Position numbers and translations under genes: made by a program. From Panopea generosa (taxonomy: Eukaryota > Mollusca > Bivalvia > Adapedonta > Hiatellidae), in the NCBI GenBank assembly GCA_029582155.1, contig CM055895.1, positions 46,016,750-46,080,749 of the forward strand: 64,000 nt of DNA, written 5' to 3'. How positions within the stretch are numbered: position 1 is the first letter of the stretch; every line of letters begins with the position of its first letter. Below are positions 22,642 to 34,500 of this stretch, piece by piece. Below the pieces are notes generated by a model. It worked only from the letters and a program-made list of their open reading frames with translations. It was not told the origin of the DNA and did not search any database.

Positions 22642-23520
22642 TATTGGACAATAATCCATGGTGTATGACCGCAATACTTGGTCAAATTGGACAATAACCT
22701 ACGATGTTGTATGACCATAATACTTGGTCAAATTTGACAATAAGTTAACCAACGGTGTTGAATGACCGCAAAACTTGGTCATATTGGACAATAACCCACA
22801 GTGTTGTATGACCATAATATTTGGTCAAATTGGACAATAACCAACAGTGTTGTATGACCATAATACTTGGTCAAATTGGACAATAACCCACAGTGTTGTA
22901 TGACCATAATACTTGGTCAAATTGGACAATAACCCACAGTGTTGTATGACTGCAATACTTGGTCTAATTGGACAATAACCCACGGTGTTGTATGACCATA
23001 ATAATTGGTCAAATTGGACAATAACCCATGGCGTTGTATGACTGCAATACTTGGTCTAATTGGACAATAACCCACGGTGTTGTATGACTCTTATACTTGG
23101 TCAAATTGGACAATAACCCACAGGTTAGTATGACCATAATACTTGGTCTAATTGGACAATAACCCACAGTGTTGTATGACCATAATACTTGGTCTAATTG
23201 GACAATTACCCACAGTGTTGTATGACCATAATACTTGGTCAAATTGGACAATAACCCACAGTGTTGTATGACTGCAATACTTGGTCTAATTGGACAATAA
23301 CCCACGGTGTTGTATGACTCTAATACTTGGTCAAATTGGACAATAACCCACAGTGTTGTATGACCATAATACTTTGTCAAATTGGACAATAACCCATGGT
23401 GTTGTATGACCGCAAAACTTGGTCAAATTGGACAATAACCCATGGTGTATGACCTCAATACTTGGTCAAATTGGACAATAACCCATGGCGATGTATGACC
23501 GTAATATTGGTCAGATAGGA
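22642..23520. repeat. 46-bp tandem array (~19 copies)
   Basis: The unit contains ACTTGGTCAAATTGGACAAT, AACCCACAGTGTTGTATGAC and CATAAT. Copies are 85-100% alike by eye. Since 46 is not a multiple of 3, a long minus-strand ORF (23009-23389) merely cycles through all three frames. Confidence 0.9.
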
Positions 23521-23825
23521 AACCTTATGTCTGTCAGTTCTGACCCTTCAATTGTCAAAACTCACTGTATTGGTCTTCTGTGCACTGTTGCAATAACAAT
23601 TTCCATATTTACAAAATAATTTCAGATAAGTTCTTAAATTGACTAAATCTGATATTTCATGTCTCAAGTTATGACCATTGACTGGCCAAAAATTGCATTG
23701 ATCTTGTATACTTCCTGTTATTGCATATTAGAACAATCATATACCAGTTTATACAATTCAGTTTTAGAGCAGCCATATTAACCATATTATAGATTTGTTT
23801 TGCTTGAACATTTAGCATTGTTTAT

Positions 23826-25205
23826 ATGCCATTGAGGGCTAACCGACATTCAGTTAACCTAACTACCTATCCTAGGATTTTGGAAGGTTAACTAGTACTT
23901 GAGGGCACTGATCTCTGTAAATAACTGATAACACACTGGAGTCCAATGAAAATGAGATGCAGTGTCATATATCAATCTTCTTTTTTAGCTCACCTGAGCC
24001 GAAGGCCCAAAGGTGAGCTTTGTGATCGCCTGGTGTCCGTCATCTGTCGTCAGTCGTTAACTTTTAGGTTTTAACAACTTCTCTTCTGAAACCACTGGGC
24101 CAATTTTGATATAATTTCACAGAAATGTTCCTTGGGTGACCCTTTACCAAGTTTGATCAAGCCATCTTGTTTCATCAAAAAACATAGCAGCCAGGGGGTG
24201 GGGTTAGTTTTATGTCAAATTACTTGTTTTATAGCATAAATGTCTGTATATAGCAATTATTATAAGAAGAAGTAATAAACTCTTTAAATAATTTTTTTTT
24301 TTTGCTATTATTATACAATATTATACCAGATATGTTTTAAAAGATAATTCATCATAAAAGATGAATGATACAATTATAATCAATGATTGAAGATTGAAAT
24401 ATTATTCATATATCATGAACCATTTAAAAATAGGTGTTTTTTTCTAAATTTAAAAGTCAGAGTTTTTATGGTTCAGACAGGGATGGTTTACTGCTTCATA
24501 ATAAAGCAATACCATATTTTTAGCTAGTTTTATCACAGCAAGAAGTGTGCTTGAGATTTTCAGTGTCAAAGTGTACTTGAAATCTTGGAGGAGTAGTTTA
24601 ATTGTTTTTGAGGGAGAGTGCACTGCGACAAAGATTCTTTCAAGCGATAGAATTTGTGAAGGTTTGTGTTTGAAATTCATAGGAATATTTATTGTGCTGG
24701 AACTGTGGATTGTTTCATGCACAATTGTTTAGTCTGAAGGTTTAGTTTGAAACTGTTCTCAAACATAACAGGTTAGTTTTGTGCTGGAACTGGATTTTTA
24801 TCTTAGTTCGAAGACTTAGCAGCTATAGTAAAAACTTCAAAAGCCTTCTTGTCAGAATCTACTGACCTGATTTTGATGTAATTTCAGACATTTACCATGG
24901 GTGAACCTCTACCAAGTTTGAACTCTTTTATGCATCTGTTACATCTTCAAAACAAATAAAAATTCTAACTACTTGCCCATCTCGTCTTTCTGGAACTTTG
25001 AGTGTACATGTATTATATAATCTACTTATGTTGGGTGACTCAAGGTTAGTCAGGTGAGCGATATAGGGCCATCTTGGCCCTCTTGTTTGTTTCTTTCAAT
25101 GTCACACATCAATCATCACGGGGACTATGGTCGTGTGAGGATTCAAACTCGTGCTCCCTGGATTAAAAATCAGACGCACTACCAACTGAGCTACCCGGGA
25201 CCAGT
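23826..25205 (-). mobile_element. SINE family S1, copy 2, split by element C1
   Basis: The SINE tail part (23826-23980: ATTGAGGGCTAACCGAC ... TCAGTTAACCTAAC) and the tRNA-like head (25088-25205: AGGATTCAAACTCGTGCTCC, ACCAACTGAGCTACCCGGG) are separated by 23987-25086. Confidence 0.7.
23987..25086 (+). mobile_element. Element C1 (AGCTCACCTGAGCC...GGCCCTCTTGTT)
   Basis: Its start and end match C2 at 50633-51297, and the interior from about 24260 to 24830 is nearly identical between them. C1 keeps an extra 5' part (AAAGGTGAGCTTTGTGATCG, ACCACTGGGCCAATTTTGAT) missing from C2. It is inserted in a T-rich site within SINE S1. Confidence 0.7.
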
Positions 25206-27476
25206 CCATTACATAGAAATGCAACATTGTACATGGTAACATAGATTAACAACACAACTGTGGTTTTAGTGGATAAGATTTTAATAAAACAGAGAGGTAA
25301 CACATCCATAAAGCTGTATAAATATATTATAGCAAAAATATACATCATTCTAGTAGAAATAAAAATAAGTTATATATACCAATATGCTTATGTATCACAA
25401 TGTGGCAATGTTTGTATTATACTAATATATATGCAAGCACAAGATTAATGTACCAGTATAAACCCAGGGACCACAATATAGTTTTCACTAAATTGATTGG
25501 CACATGAAGTTGTCCTTATTAGTTTAAATTGATGGATGATAAATATTCAACGTCTTGCCATTTGTGTGAAACCGTGTTGTTAAATTGAATTTTACATGCA
25601 CCTTAAAGTAAGTATAAAGTTATGCTAATATTTCAATAATTTTTGCAGTTCTTTAATACATGAAATAGAAAATATCTGAATAGTTCTAATTTCATGGGAA
25701 AAGCAATGCAACACGGTTTGCATTATATAAATGAATATCTACATTAAGTAAAATGCATCCATGGTCACACTGGAACATTGCAGCAAAAGCTCAATATAGT
25801 ATTTATACTGGTATTAAACATAGAATTACTACAGTTATTGCTGACAGAACACAAAACAAATATGTGAGGCACTTTGGTCAACTTTGCATATAGATAAGAA
25901 ACATTTAAAACATACATTATTGGTCAATGTCGCCGTTTCTGAGATAAAGGAAGCTTCTAAACCATGATGCAAGATCTTCTACGCAGAAGCGCTGAAATTG
26001 TATAGTCACATAAGTTGGTATGTCAGTTTCAGTGTTCACAAATTGATATTTTACTAAATACAACAATTTTTACTTCATTACAGTGAATTACTGCTTGTAA
26101 TTTCACTGTTTTTAACATTGACATTATCAAAAATAATTCGCTGAGAAATCTCTACAATTCATTAAAAAAAAAAGTTAAATAAATGTAAATGCAGAACCTC
26201 TTGCAATCACTGAATCCATAATAATTGTATGTACCATAGACAAGTTGGTGACTAAGCTTTCTTTAACTACAAATAAAACAAGATAATACTGGTCTGGTAA
26301 CACTTAACAGATTCCTTCAAGCAGGTGTGTTGCTGTGCAAATGGAAATTCCCATGTTCCAACATGGTAAGCACTCTACTCCAGCTACTGTGATGTGACGG
26401 ATACCTATCAACAAGACACGCAAGTCCTCGTGTAGTGTACCGGTAGAGATAATCTGATGTAAAAATAAGTTGCGTTTACATCGAAACAAAAAATAAACAT
26501 CTTGAACACCTGGACTGCATTTCGCAAAATAAAGCTTACAACAACTCGTCTTAATAATTTAAATATTCATCCAAATCAACATGGGTGACTTGAATTGTGC
26601 ATAAAATGGTATATTTCTGAAAATGCAATCATTTTAAGCGTCTATCAATTGAAATTGACTTTTTGTGAAATGCGGCCCTGCACTGCAATGCACTCTACGA
26701 TTTATTGATTATTGCATAATGAAAATGGGGTAATTATATTTGAAGTGATGCAGCACATTTTGAAGAAGCTACAAGAATCAAGAATTGGAAGCATACAATG
26801 TTTTTAAATATTCCTTTATAAATACTAATTAAGGGGAAAAATGCATGAATTTCTAAATTATTATTTCAGTACAAAAATTTATGAATACTTCTATTCCAAA
26901 ATAAATCCTTATAAAGGTTGGTCTATTCAAGCATAATTGAGAAGATTAGAACGTAGATGGTCGAAATTCCATTCACTAGTATGTAACATACCTTCAACAC
27001 CATGATGAGCTTCAATTTAATCTTTTCTGTCATAACTAGCTTGTATATTTTCTAGTTTAACATCTCTTTACTTGAACACATTCTTATATTTATATATTTA
27101 CATATTTTCTGCTTAAATACACACATGTTCTACCAGTAGTTCTATTAGTTTAAACACTTTATGTTTTTTTTACTTTGTTTGTGAAAACACATTCAAACTC
27201 TTCCTGAGTAAAACTGGTGATGCACATATGTGGATAAAGTGTCCTACTTAAGTAGTGGCGGGAGAATCCACAACCATCTGTTTGTTGGTTTTGTGCTTTG
27301 CCACATGCTCCACAAATAATTTATGTTGGAATATTGCATTTTTTTGCAATAACTTGTTTTGATTGTTCATTTGCAACTTTAAAACTGGTTCAATATCAAG
27401 ACACCTACTAGTACATGTCTAAAGTACTTTCAAATTGGTTGTTTGCCCTATGTATTGTTTAAAGTAAAGTACCTCA
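25206..27476. other. Downstream region of the TEX33-like gene, no gene seen
   Basis: About 2.3 kb of AT-rich DNA without repeats I recognise. It probably includes the 3' UTR of isoform B; a minus-strand AATAAA is at 26701-26706, among other candidates. Confidence 0.35.
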
Positions 27477-27820
27477 CTACCCAACACCTTTTTCATACAT
27501 ATTCCAAAATTCTGTGTCCTTTTTTTGTCCGCTGTTGTTTATTTTCTCTGGTGTTTGTGGGGGTGGTGTTACTGGTGGACTCTCAAAAATAAAATCTTCA
27601 AATGCCGGTTGCTTGTTTTCTTCACCTTTCTTGCTTGGTGCCGTTTTGGGTTTTGACCTTGGCGGTGGTTTCTTTCGCGGTTGTGTAGACCTTACTGGAG
27701 CTGTTTTTGTTCTTGAATTATCATTTGTCCAATTTCGTTCGAACTTTGGTGCATTTTCTATCATTTCTCTCCAGCTTTTAGTTAAACGATTATGAATAAA
27801 TTGCTGTTCACTCCACGTGC
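27477..27820 (-). CDS. TEX33: Alternative last exon B of the TEX33-like gene
   Basis: The acceptor TTAATGCAG precedes 27820, and the exon stays open in phase 1 to TAG at 27479-27477. Joined to exon 2 in place of exon A it gives 454 aa. It begins STWSEQQFIHNRLTKSW, which aligns without gaps with exon A (SKWAEHNVLRQRMTKAW): both share W, E, R, TK and W at matching positions. So A and B look like tandem duplicates of one terminal exon. B then continues into about 80 residues rich in Pro, Lys and Arg (RKKPPPRSKPK, PPVTPPPQTPEK), probably disordered, and ends WNMYEKGVG. A separate transcript or paralogous gene cannot be excluded, but the acceptor phase and homology favour alternative splicing with exon 2. 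Confidence 0.65.
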
Positions 27821-28156
27821 CTGCATTAAGTATAGCAGAGTTAATGTTAAGAAGGTGAAATTTTTCTGAAAAAATGTTTACAACCTTAGAGTGAAAGTGC
27901 AGTGCAGAAAGGATGGTAGAACAGTGAAATCAAGCACTAGTGGAGGTTGAAGCAGACATTCTGGATGAAAAGAAAATGAACGATGAACTGCTATATCACA
28001 AAATATTATTTTACACCTGGTAAAGTTTTAATTACAAGTGTGATTATTGAAAATTATTCATTCAGAGATTAAAAGTGGTTAGCAAAAAATGAAATGTGTG
28101 TTCAAGCTGGTTAAACTAGTCCTTCAGGAAATAGTTTTGAAAGTAATATCGCTTAA

Positions 28157-28162
28157 TTTATT
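28157..28162 (-). terminator. Possible poly(A) signal for isoform A
   Basis: The + strand reads TTTATT here, i.e. AATAAA on the - strand, about 363 bases beyond the exon A stop and upstream of exon B. This position would let exon A end its own transcript. The motif is short and common in AT-rich DNA. Confidence 0.35.
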
Positions 28163-28231
28163 GCAAGTAGATCTATAAAATAACTTCAATAGAAATTGAA
28201 ATAAAAATATACTTTCTAAAAGGTAACAGCT

Positions 28232-28430
28232 CACTGCTGTACAGTGCAACACAAAACAGACATGGGACTTTGGTGCAGGAATTACTGCTTTACAACGTTA
28301 TACAAAAAGACATGGGACTTTGGTGCAGGAATTACTGCTGTACAACGTTATACAAACAAGACATGGGACTTTGGTGCAGGAATTACTGCTATACAATGTA
28401 ACACAAAAAAAGACATGGGGAATAGAACAG
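28232..28430. repeat. ~51-bp tandem repeat (3.5 copies)
   Basis: The unit contains GACATGGGACTTTGGTGCAG, GAATTACTGCTGTACAACG and TTATACAAA. It lies between last exons A and B, in the predicted 3' UTR of isoform A. Confidence 0.85.
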
Positions 28431-28524
28431 TGCAATACAAAAAAGACGAGGAAAATATAAATTTATCAAAGTGATGAATGAATTCAAAGGCGTGAGGCTG
28501 ATTGAAAATAATTGTAATTTTGAA

Positions 28525-31500
28525 TCATTGTTTTTTCTTTTGGAGTGTTTCAACGAAGTACGCTTCCCAGGCTTTTGTCATTCGCTGACGAAGAACATTG
28601 TGCTCTGCCCATTTACCTACAATCACAAAGAAATCATTGAAATCATATATGGGGATGGTGTTAGTACAGCAGTGGGAGAGGTGCAGATAAGTATGAAAGA
28701 AGAGAAAACAGAGTCAATTAAGTTAAGAGCACATCTATGATATAAAAAATGAGAAATTATTATATATATATATGTCATTTAAACATTAATACATTTAAAA
28801 TTGCAATATTAGACATTAAAAATGCAGGTTGTATAAGACCTCCAAACCAAAATTAAGAATTGTCATGTACATAAGCAACAATGCTCCAGCTCATGTAATG
28901 CATGTTACTGGATCAGCAAAGTTGTATAGATAAAGGTAACATTCTTAATTGAATGGAAACACTGAATTAAAGCAAGAACATAATGAACATTTAATTTGAT
29001 GCGTTCATACGTTTATTCAAGAGAGTGAACACTTTCGACCACATAAACCGCCTAATGATTAATGTTGAATTACAGAGCAATGATGTTTTGTTGACATGTA
29101 CATGCATATATCTTCTCTTCTATCTTTCCACCATTATCTTTTCAAATTACTGTTTATCCTCTGTTTGATCAATGTACTAAGCATTTCGCACTTTACTTAT
29201 TCTTCCCAGTTTTTACATGAATAGTGTATACTATTCAGAGAATATGTTTTCGCTTAAGCATTGTATTTTTTTTTTATAAAAGTACAACTTTCTAATAACA
29301 CTTTAGCCATGCATTAGTTTTATGTAATATTGTATTTGGGGAAGAGTCGCAACTAACGTTGTAAGAACGTGTGACGCGAACCAATTGTATATTTATGGCA
29401 ATGAAATATGTTTAAACTAAACTAAACCGAATAAACATTAAATTATTGACAGAGATAGAGCTGATAATTTATATAAGAAAATATATTTCAAATCATTTAA
29501 ATTTATTTTACAATAAAATAACTTGCGTTATCCACATTCAAGGGGCTTAATTTTATAATATGTAATATGGACTTATAGTTAATAAAATTTGTGCAACACT
29601 GAAAAGCTATTTTGCGGCAATACATACAAGGTAATAAATGACGGCTATTACTCTATATATTAACAACACCAGAGTATTTATGAGATCCATTATGCAAGTT
29701 TACATAATGTTTACATATATATTATATAATGATACTCTTGGAGCTTATATAACAATCAGACGCCGGGGGAGCGTAACAGACACGTACTGATGATCAAGTG
29801 CCAGAACCCACGTGAATCCTCCCCATAACGTGCATTTATCGAAAATGTACACACACGTCCCACAATGCCATGTCTACTACAAGTAGATATAAAACAGATT
29901 TCTGATCAAAGAGTTTTCTTTTTTCAAATTCTTGATTGCGTGTTGTGGTACTAAAGACAATTGGCGAATCCATGTGATTTGATGCCACGTAGTTGTGTAA
30001 ACAATAGAGAAAAAGTGCCTGTTTCAAGCAACACTTTTGCAGGTAACTTTCTTAATATTTTATAAAATTTCACAAAACAAAGACAAACACCATCTCTTTA
30101 CATAGATGAACCACCAGTGCTGTCAAGTGGACATGCAAAACTAGTGTTTTTATTTTGGGCAAAAAGTGCAATGGCGTATTTTTGTAAATTGCACCTTTCC
30201 ATACTATAATTGTTTCAACTGAGCATTTTACGCCGTTGCATATTTTGCAAAAAAAAACTACTAGATTTGCATGTATATCAATAGTACCGATGGTGCATCT
30301 CTATACAGAGATGGCGTGCATTTTTGTTTCGTGAATTTTCATGCATTATCATCGATTTTCACACCACTCCACATGGGTTCGCCACCTTCAGAATGATCGG
30401 GATTTTTGTAGATTTGAGGCAAATTTGAATATGTGCCTTGAGTGATGGGGGCATGAAGGTTATTAAACATGTACCTTTTTAACTGTAATTTGGAAATCCG
30501 AGGGAGCTCTTGACCCCCTGTCCCACACCCAGATTCAACAATGTGTATGCTATACATCTAAGAAAAATCTCCTATTTATTAATGCATAGCCACAGTCAAC
30601 CAATTAACTACCTTATTTAGGTGCAGAATCAATGGTTCAACCACAGAATACGCATGGAATTTCAAATGATACTGTTTACATGTACCGAACCAAAATTTAT
30701 TATAAATAATTTTCTATACTTACTAAGTTCATCTTTCTGATAACGCCATTTGTCCGGATCCTGGTATTTGAATAGATGCACTTGGTCATTGAACTCTGTC
30801 TTTGTGGTGCTAATTTTGTGATCCATCGTATACCCTGGAACTACATTCATTCGCAAGGCGTTGCCTAGCATTTCGTATTCGGGATTTAGTTCTTTTGTGA
30901 ATTTTGGTACGACAAAAGGTTTGCTTTTTCTTTCTACACTGGCTCTCATGTCGTCTTGTTTTCTAAGAGTCTTTTCAACAGTTGCTTTATCAGACAGTAA
31001 ATTATCACAAACTCGACTGCCAAACTGATGTTTAATATTTGGCGGGAGATCAACGACAGCGGCGCCAGTACGGCGTGCTGTGCGGGCGCTTGTGCTTCCA
31101 TTTGCAGGCGGCATGTTTCCTTCTGCAAGGGCACCTCTTAGGTCGCCTTTCCCGTAACCCTGATTTCTCATTTGAATCTCAGTCCTTTCTCTGCGTGGGA
31201 AATCCATGCCTGGTTTAAGTACGTCACCGATATAACTGTAATTATGAATGGGTGCCCTACGACCGTATTTATCTCTATTATAACTCTGATTTTTGTTTAA
31301 CCCAACAATGTTAATCTCACGAGCTCCTTCTAGATCTTTTCCTGTGAACCACTGAGACCGACTTGTTCCAGGTGCCTCGGGTGCCGAGTTTGCACCGTCA
31401 ACTCGGGATAGATTGTACAATGCTTCTTCTTCCTTTTGTTTGAGGCTGTCTCTGGCAGTACAGGCGACACCTTTCTGGTTATTAACCGCACGTCTAGACT

Positions 31501-34500
31501 TCTCTAAAACTATAGCACCTGAAATTATATTGTGTTATACATAAAATTGTCTTATTCTTTCGATGTACGTGAGAGTAAACTATAGACGGCATCATAATCC
31601 TTGCTGACAATACTGCCGGCCGTTTAAATCACAGTAACCTTAACACCGCGTTAGGATGGAATTTCGAATCATGGTATTTCCTACAGTTAATACATTTAAA
31701 GTAACATGTGTGGTGTCCTTGAGCAAGACACTTTATCTGCATACGCTTTGTACTGGTTCTACCGAGGAGGACTTCAAGCGTGATTTGCCTAGATATTATT
31801 ACAACTTTTTTTCATATCAAGTGCGATAGGTAATGGAAAAAGAATGACATTTTATTACGGTTGTCGCTTAATTGTTTTGCTTTAAACTTATTTATTTTGC
31901 TTTGATTGTGAAAATCGAAGTAAAATAAATAAATTTAAATTAAAACAATTAATCGGCAATCCTGACAAAATATCATTCTTCTTTTATAACCAAATTGTAC
32001 TTTGGATTTTGAAAATATTGAACAAATAGATTTTTACTTTATTAGTGGAGAGTTTAGCTAATGGAGATTTAAGAAACTCGACCAATATTGCCAGTCACCA
32101 GCAGCACACCGATTCATGTAACCATTTATCAGAGCCGGTAGTTTCAATCTCTGTTCTCGTAAACTTCCTGTAAAGTTTATTCCCTTTTATAGTTTGTGAC
32201 GAGAGATGGGAATGAAGCTGAACAGGGTACCAGGTGGGTTACTGTCATACGCTCGTTCGATTGAATTAAAACTATTTAACCGACGTGAGCTGACCAGCAG
32301 ACAAGTAGCGGGGACGTCATCAAAATAACCACCTCAGCAACGTGGCACATGGCGATCTATCATCTGGTAAACACATGTGATTAACACATGGTAACCAACA
32401 TTACAGTAACACAGCAACCTTATATACAAGTCCACATTTATAAAAAAATCACAGAATAAACCATACTCTTAACTTCAACTATTTTGTGGATTTCCTGTTC
32501 TCGTATACAATATCAACATTGCACGACAACACTGTATGAGATCCACATTATATGATATCTACACTATATGAGATCAACATTATATGAGAACAACAGTGTA
32601 TGACGGTTTGTTCCCAATAAACAAGATTAAAGCAAAGACAAAAAATGCAAATCCAAACTTTTATTATAAATTGACAAAATAAACCACATTCAACAGTTAC
32701 TTTTTTATGACGTTTCCTCTCCTCGGTTCCTTCCCATTAAACAATATTTAAAGAAAAAAGAGAAAAATACGATCCCCATTTTTATCATTAATATACAAAA
32801 TAAGCCATATTCTTCAATTGTTTATGGAGCTCCTCTCCTCGGGTTTTCCCCTTTAACAGATTTAAAGCAAAGTCAAAATTGTCAGTCAAAATCTTTAATA
32901 CAAATTTACAAAATAAACAACATTTTACTTCAAATATTTAACAGAGTTCGACATCTTATTTTCTTGCCATTAAACACGATTTAAAGAAAATACTAACATG
33001 CAAGCCTAAACTTTTATTCTTTTAAATTAACAAAATAAACAAAATTCTTACTTCAACTTTTTTATAAAGGTCCCCTTCTCGGTTCTTCCAATTGAATAAT
33101 ATCTAAATGCAAGTCCAAAGTCTTAACCATTTAATGTGATTCAGGTATGTTTGTATTAAAACCCACTAAGTGTTATACACGCACACCGGTTATAAAGTAT
33201 ACGGACAATAATAAAGTTCTGTGCGTTCTTTATTGATCTGACATGTAAATCCTACAAATGTGATTGAAATAATCGATAATCTGCACTGACAATGGTAGTC
33301 CAGGTACATTGTGAAATATAAATGACAAAGTAAATTTGAAATCCAAGACAGACAATCAACAAAGTGGAAATCTTTTGATACACTCACCCAGGTTATCAGA
33401 CGCATGCACCGATAACCATGCCCTGAAGTCCTAGTGATCAAGGGTGTGTATTAAACAAAGGCAAGACGTATATGTCTGGGTATATTTGAATACACTATAA
33501 ATCAGTGACAGACGGGCAGACTAATATCAATACAATGTACATGACTGAAATTTCGGATGGCACATTTAAAGTCTTTTAAAGGGAGTATTCCAGGATAAAA
33601 CGTCAAACATGTTTTAAAAAAAAAAAATAAATAATTATCAAAAAGAATAAAACACATCTCATTATCCTTAATAATCATAAACCGAGTTAGTTTTGTATGT
33701 CAAATCCACCAAAACGTGATAAGAGCGATATTTAAATTTGAGTTTCTAAAAACTATTTGACATCGTCATTCTGAATCTTTCTAAGATGAAACAATTTTAA
33801 CTACGTGTCAACCTGAATAACGGATCAAATTGAAATCAAAGTAAAATCGTATTACTCATTTAATATGTCACATAATGTGTTTCCATTTAAGGACGGAAAT
33901 CGATTTTAGTCTAACCTAAGCGCGAAGCCCAAGTTGGAAATCTCCTTTTTAAAATGCTATTTTGGCATGTTTAAATATATATATTTTGGCCAATATGGGG
34001 GTCAGTGAATATATATACACTCAAAGGAAAAAGAAAGATTACTTTTTGGTTTTTAAATTATTTCATTATTGGCTAAGTTTATTCATGTGATGGAAAATGA
34101 ATTGATTTTTTATTATTGTTTTGTTTTGAAATGAATTAAATGTTTGTTTTTTTATTCAACAATATGATGAAATATAAATATACAAAATTTATATGCAATG
34201 CATTTATTGTTCCTTGACCTGTCGACGTTTATAGGTGTGTATACTTTCTTTTTCCTTTCACTATATATAATAAATACAGGCATGGCATATTGGAAAAATG
34301 TTTTTAGCCAATTTTAAAATTTTTGAAAAAAATCCTGAGAAATTCTCGTTTTAACTCTTTGCCCTGGAACCTTTGGCTGTAGTTAATGTGTGTGTTACCA
34401 AAGTACATGTAGAACTAATAAATATAACTGACTATTTCCAATTATCAACTATTTAATTTTTTTTCTGAATTTGAATAATAACGTGTCGAAAACGAAATAC

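Noticed and set aside
23009-23389. 126-codon minus-strand ORF as a gene
   Set aside because: It is only the 46-bp array read through all three frames in turn.
27514-27795. Plus-strand 93-codon ORF
   Set aside because: It is antisense to exon B of the TEX33-like gene, whose minus-strand frame has splice-site and homology support.
29970-30050. MPRSCVNN... as the first exon of a THAP-type zinc-finger gene
   Set aside because: The N-terminus is suggestive, but the C-x(2-4)-C spacing is missing and no following exon was found.
30339-30557. Open frame of 72 codons downstream of TEX33-like exon 2 as a further terminal exon
   Set aside because: The best acceptor (TTTTTCTTAG) joined to the phase-1 donor at 30724 gives AAT GTA TAG, an immediate stop; the open frame is out of phase. 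Exons A and B fit far better.
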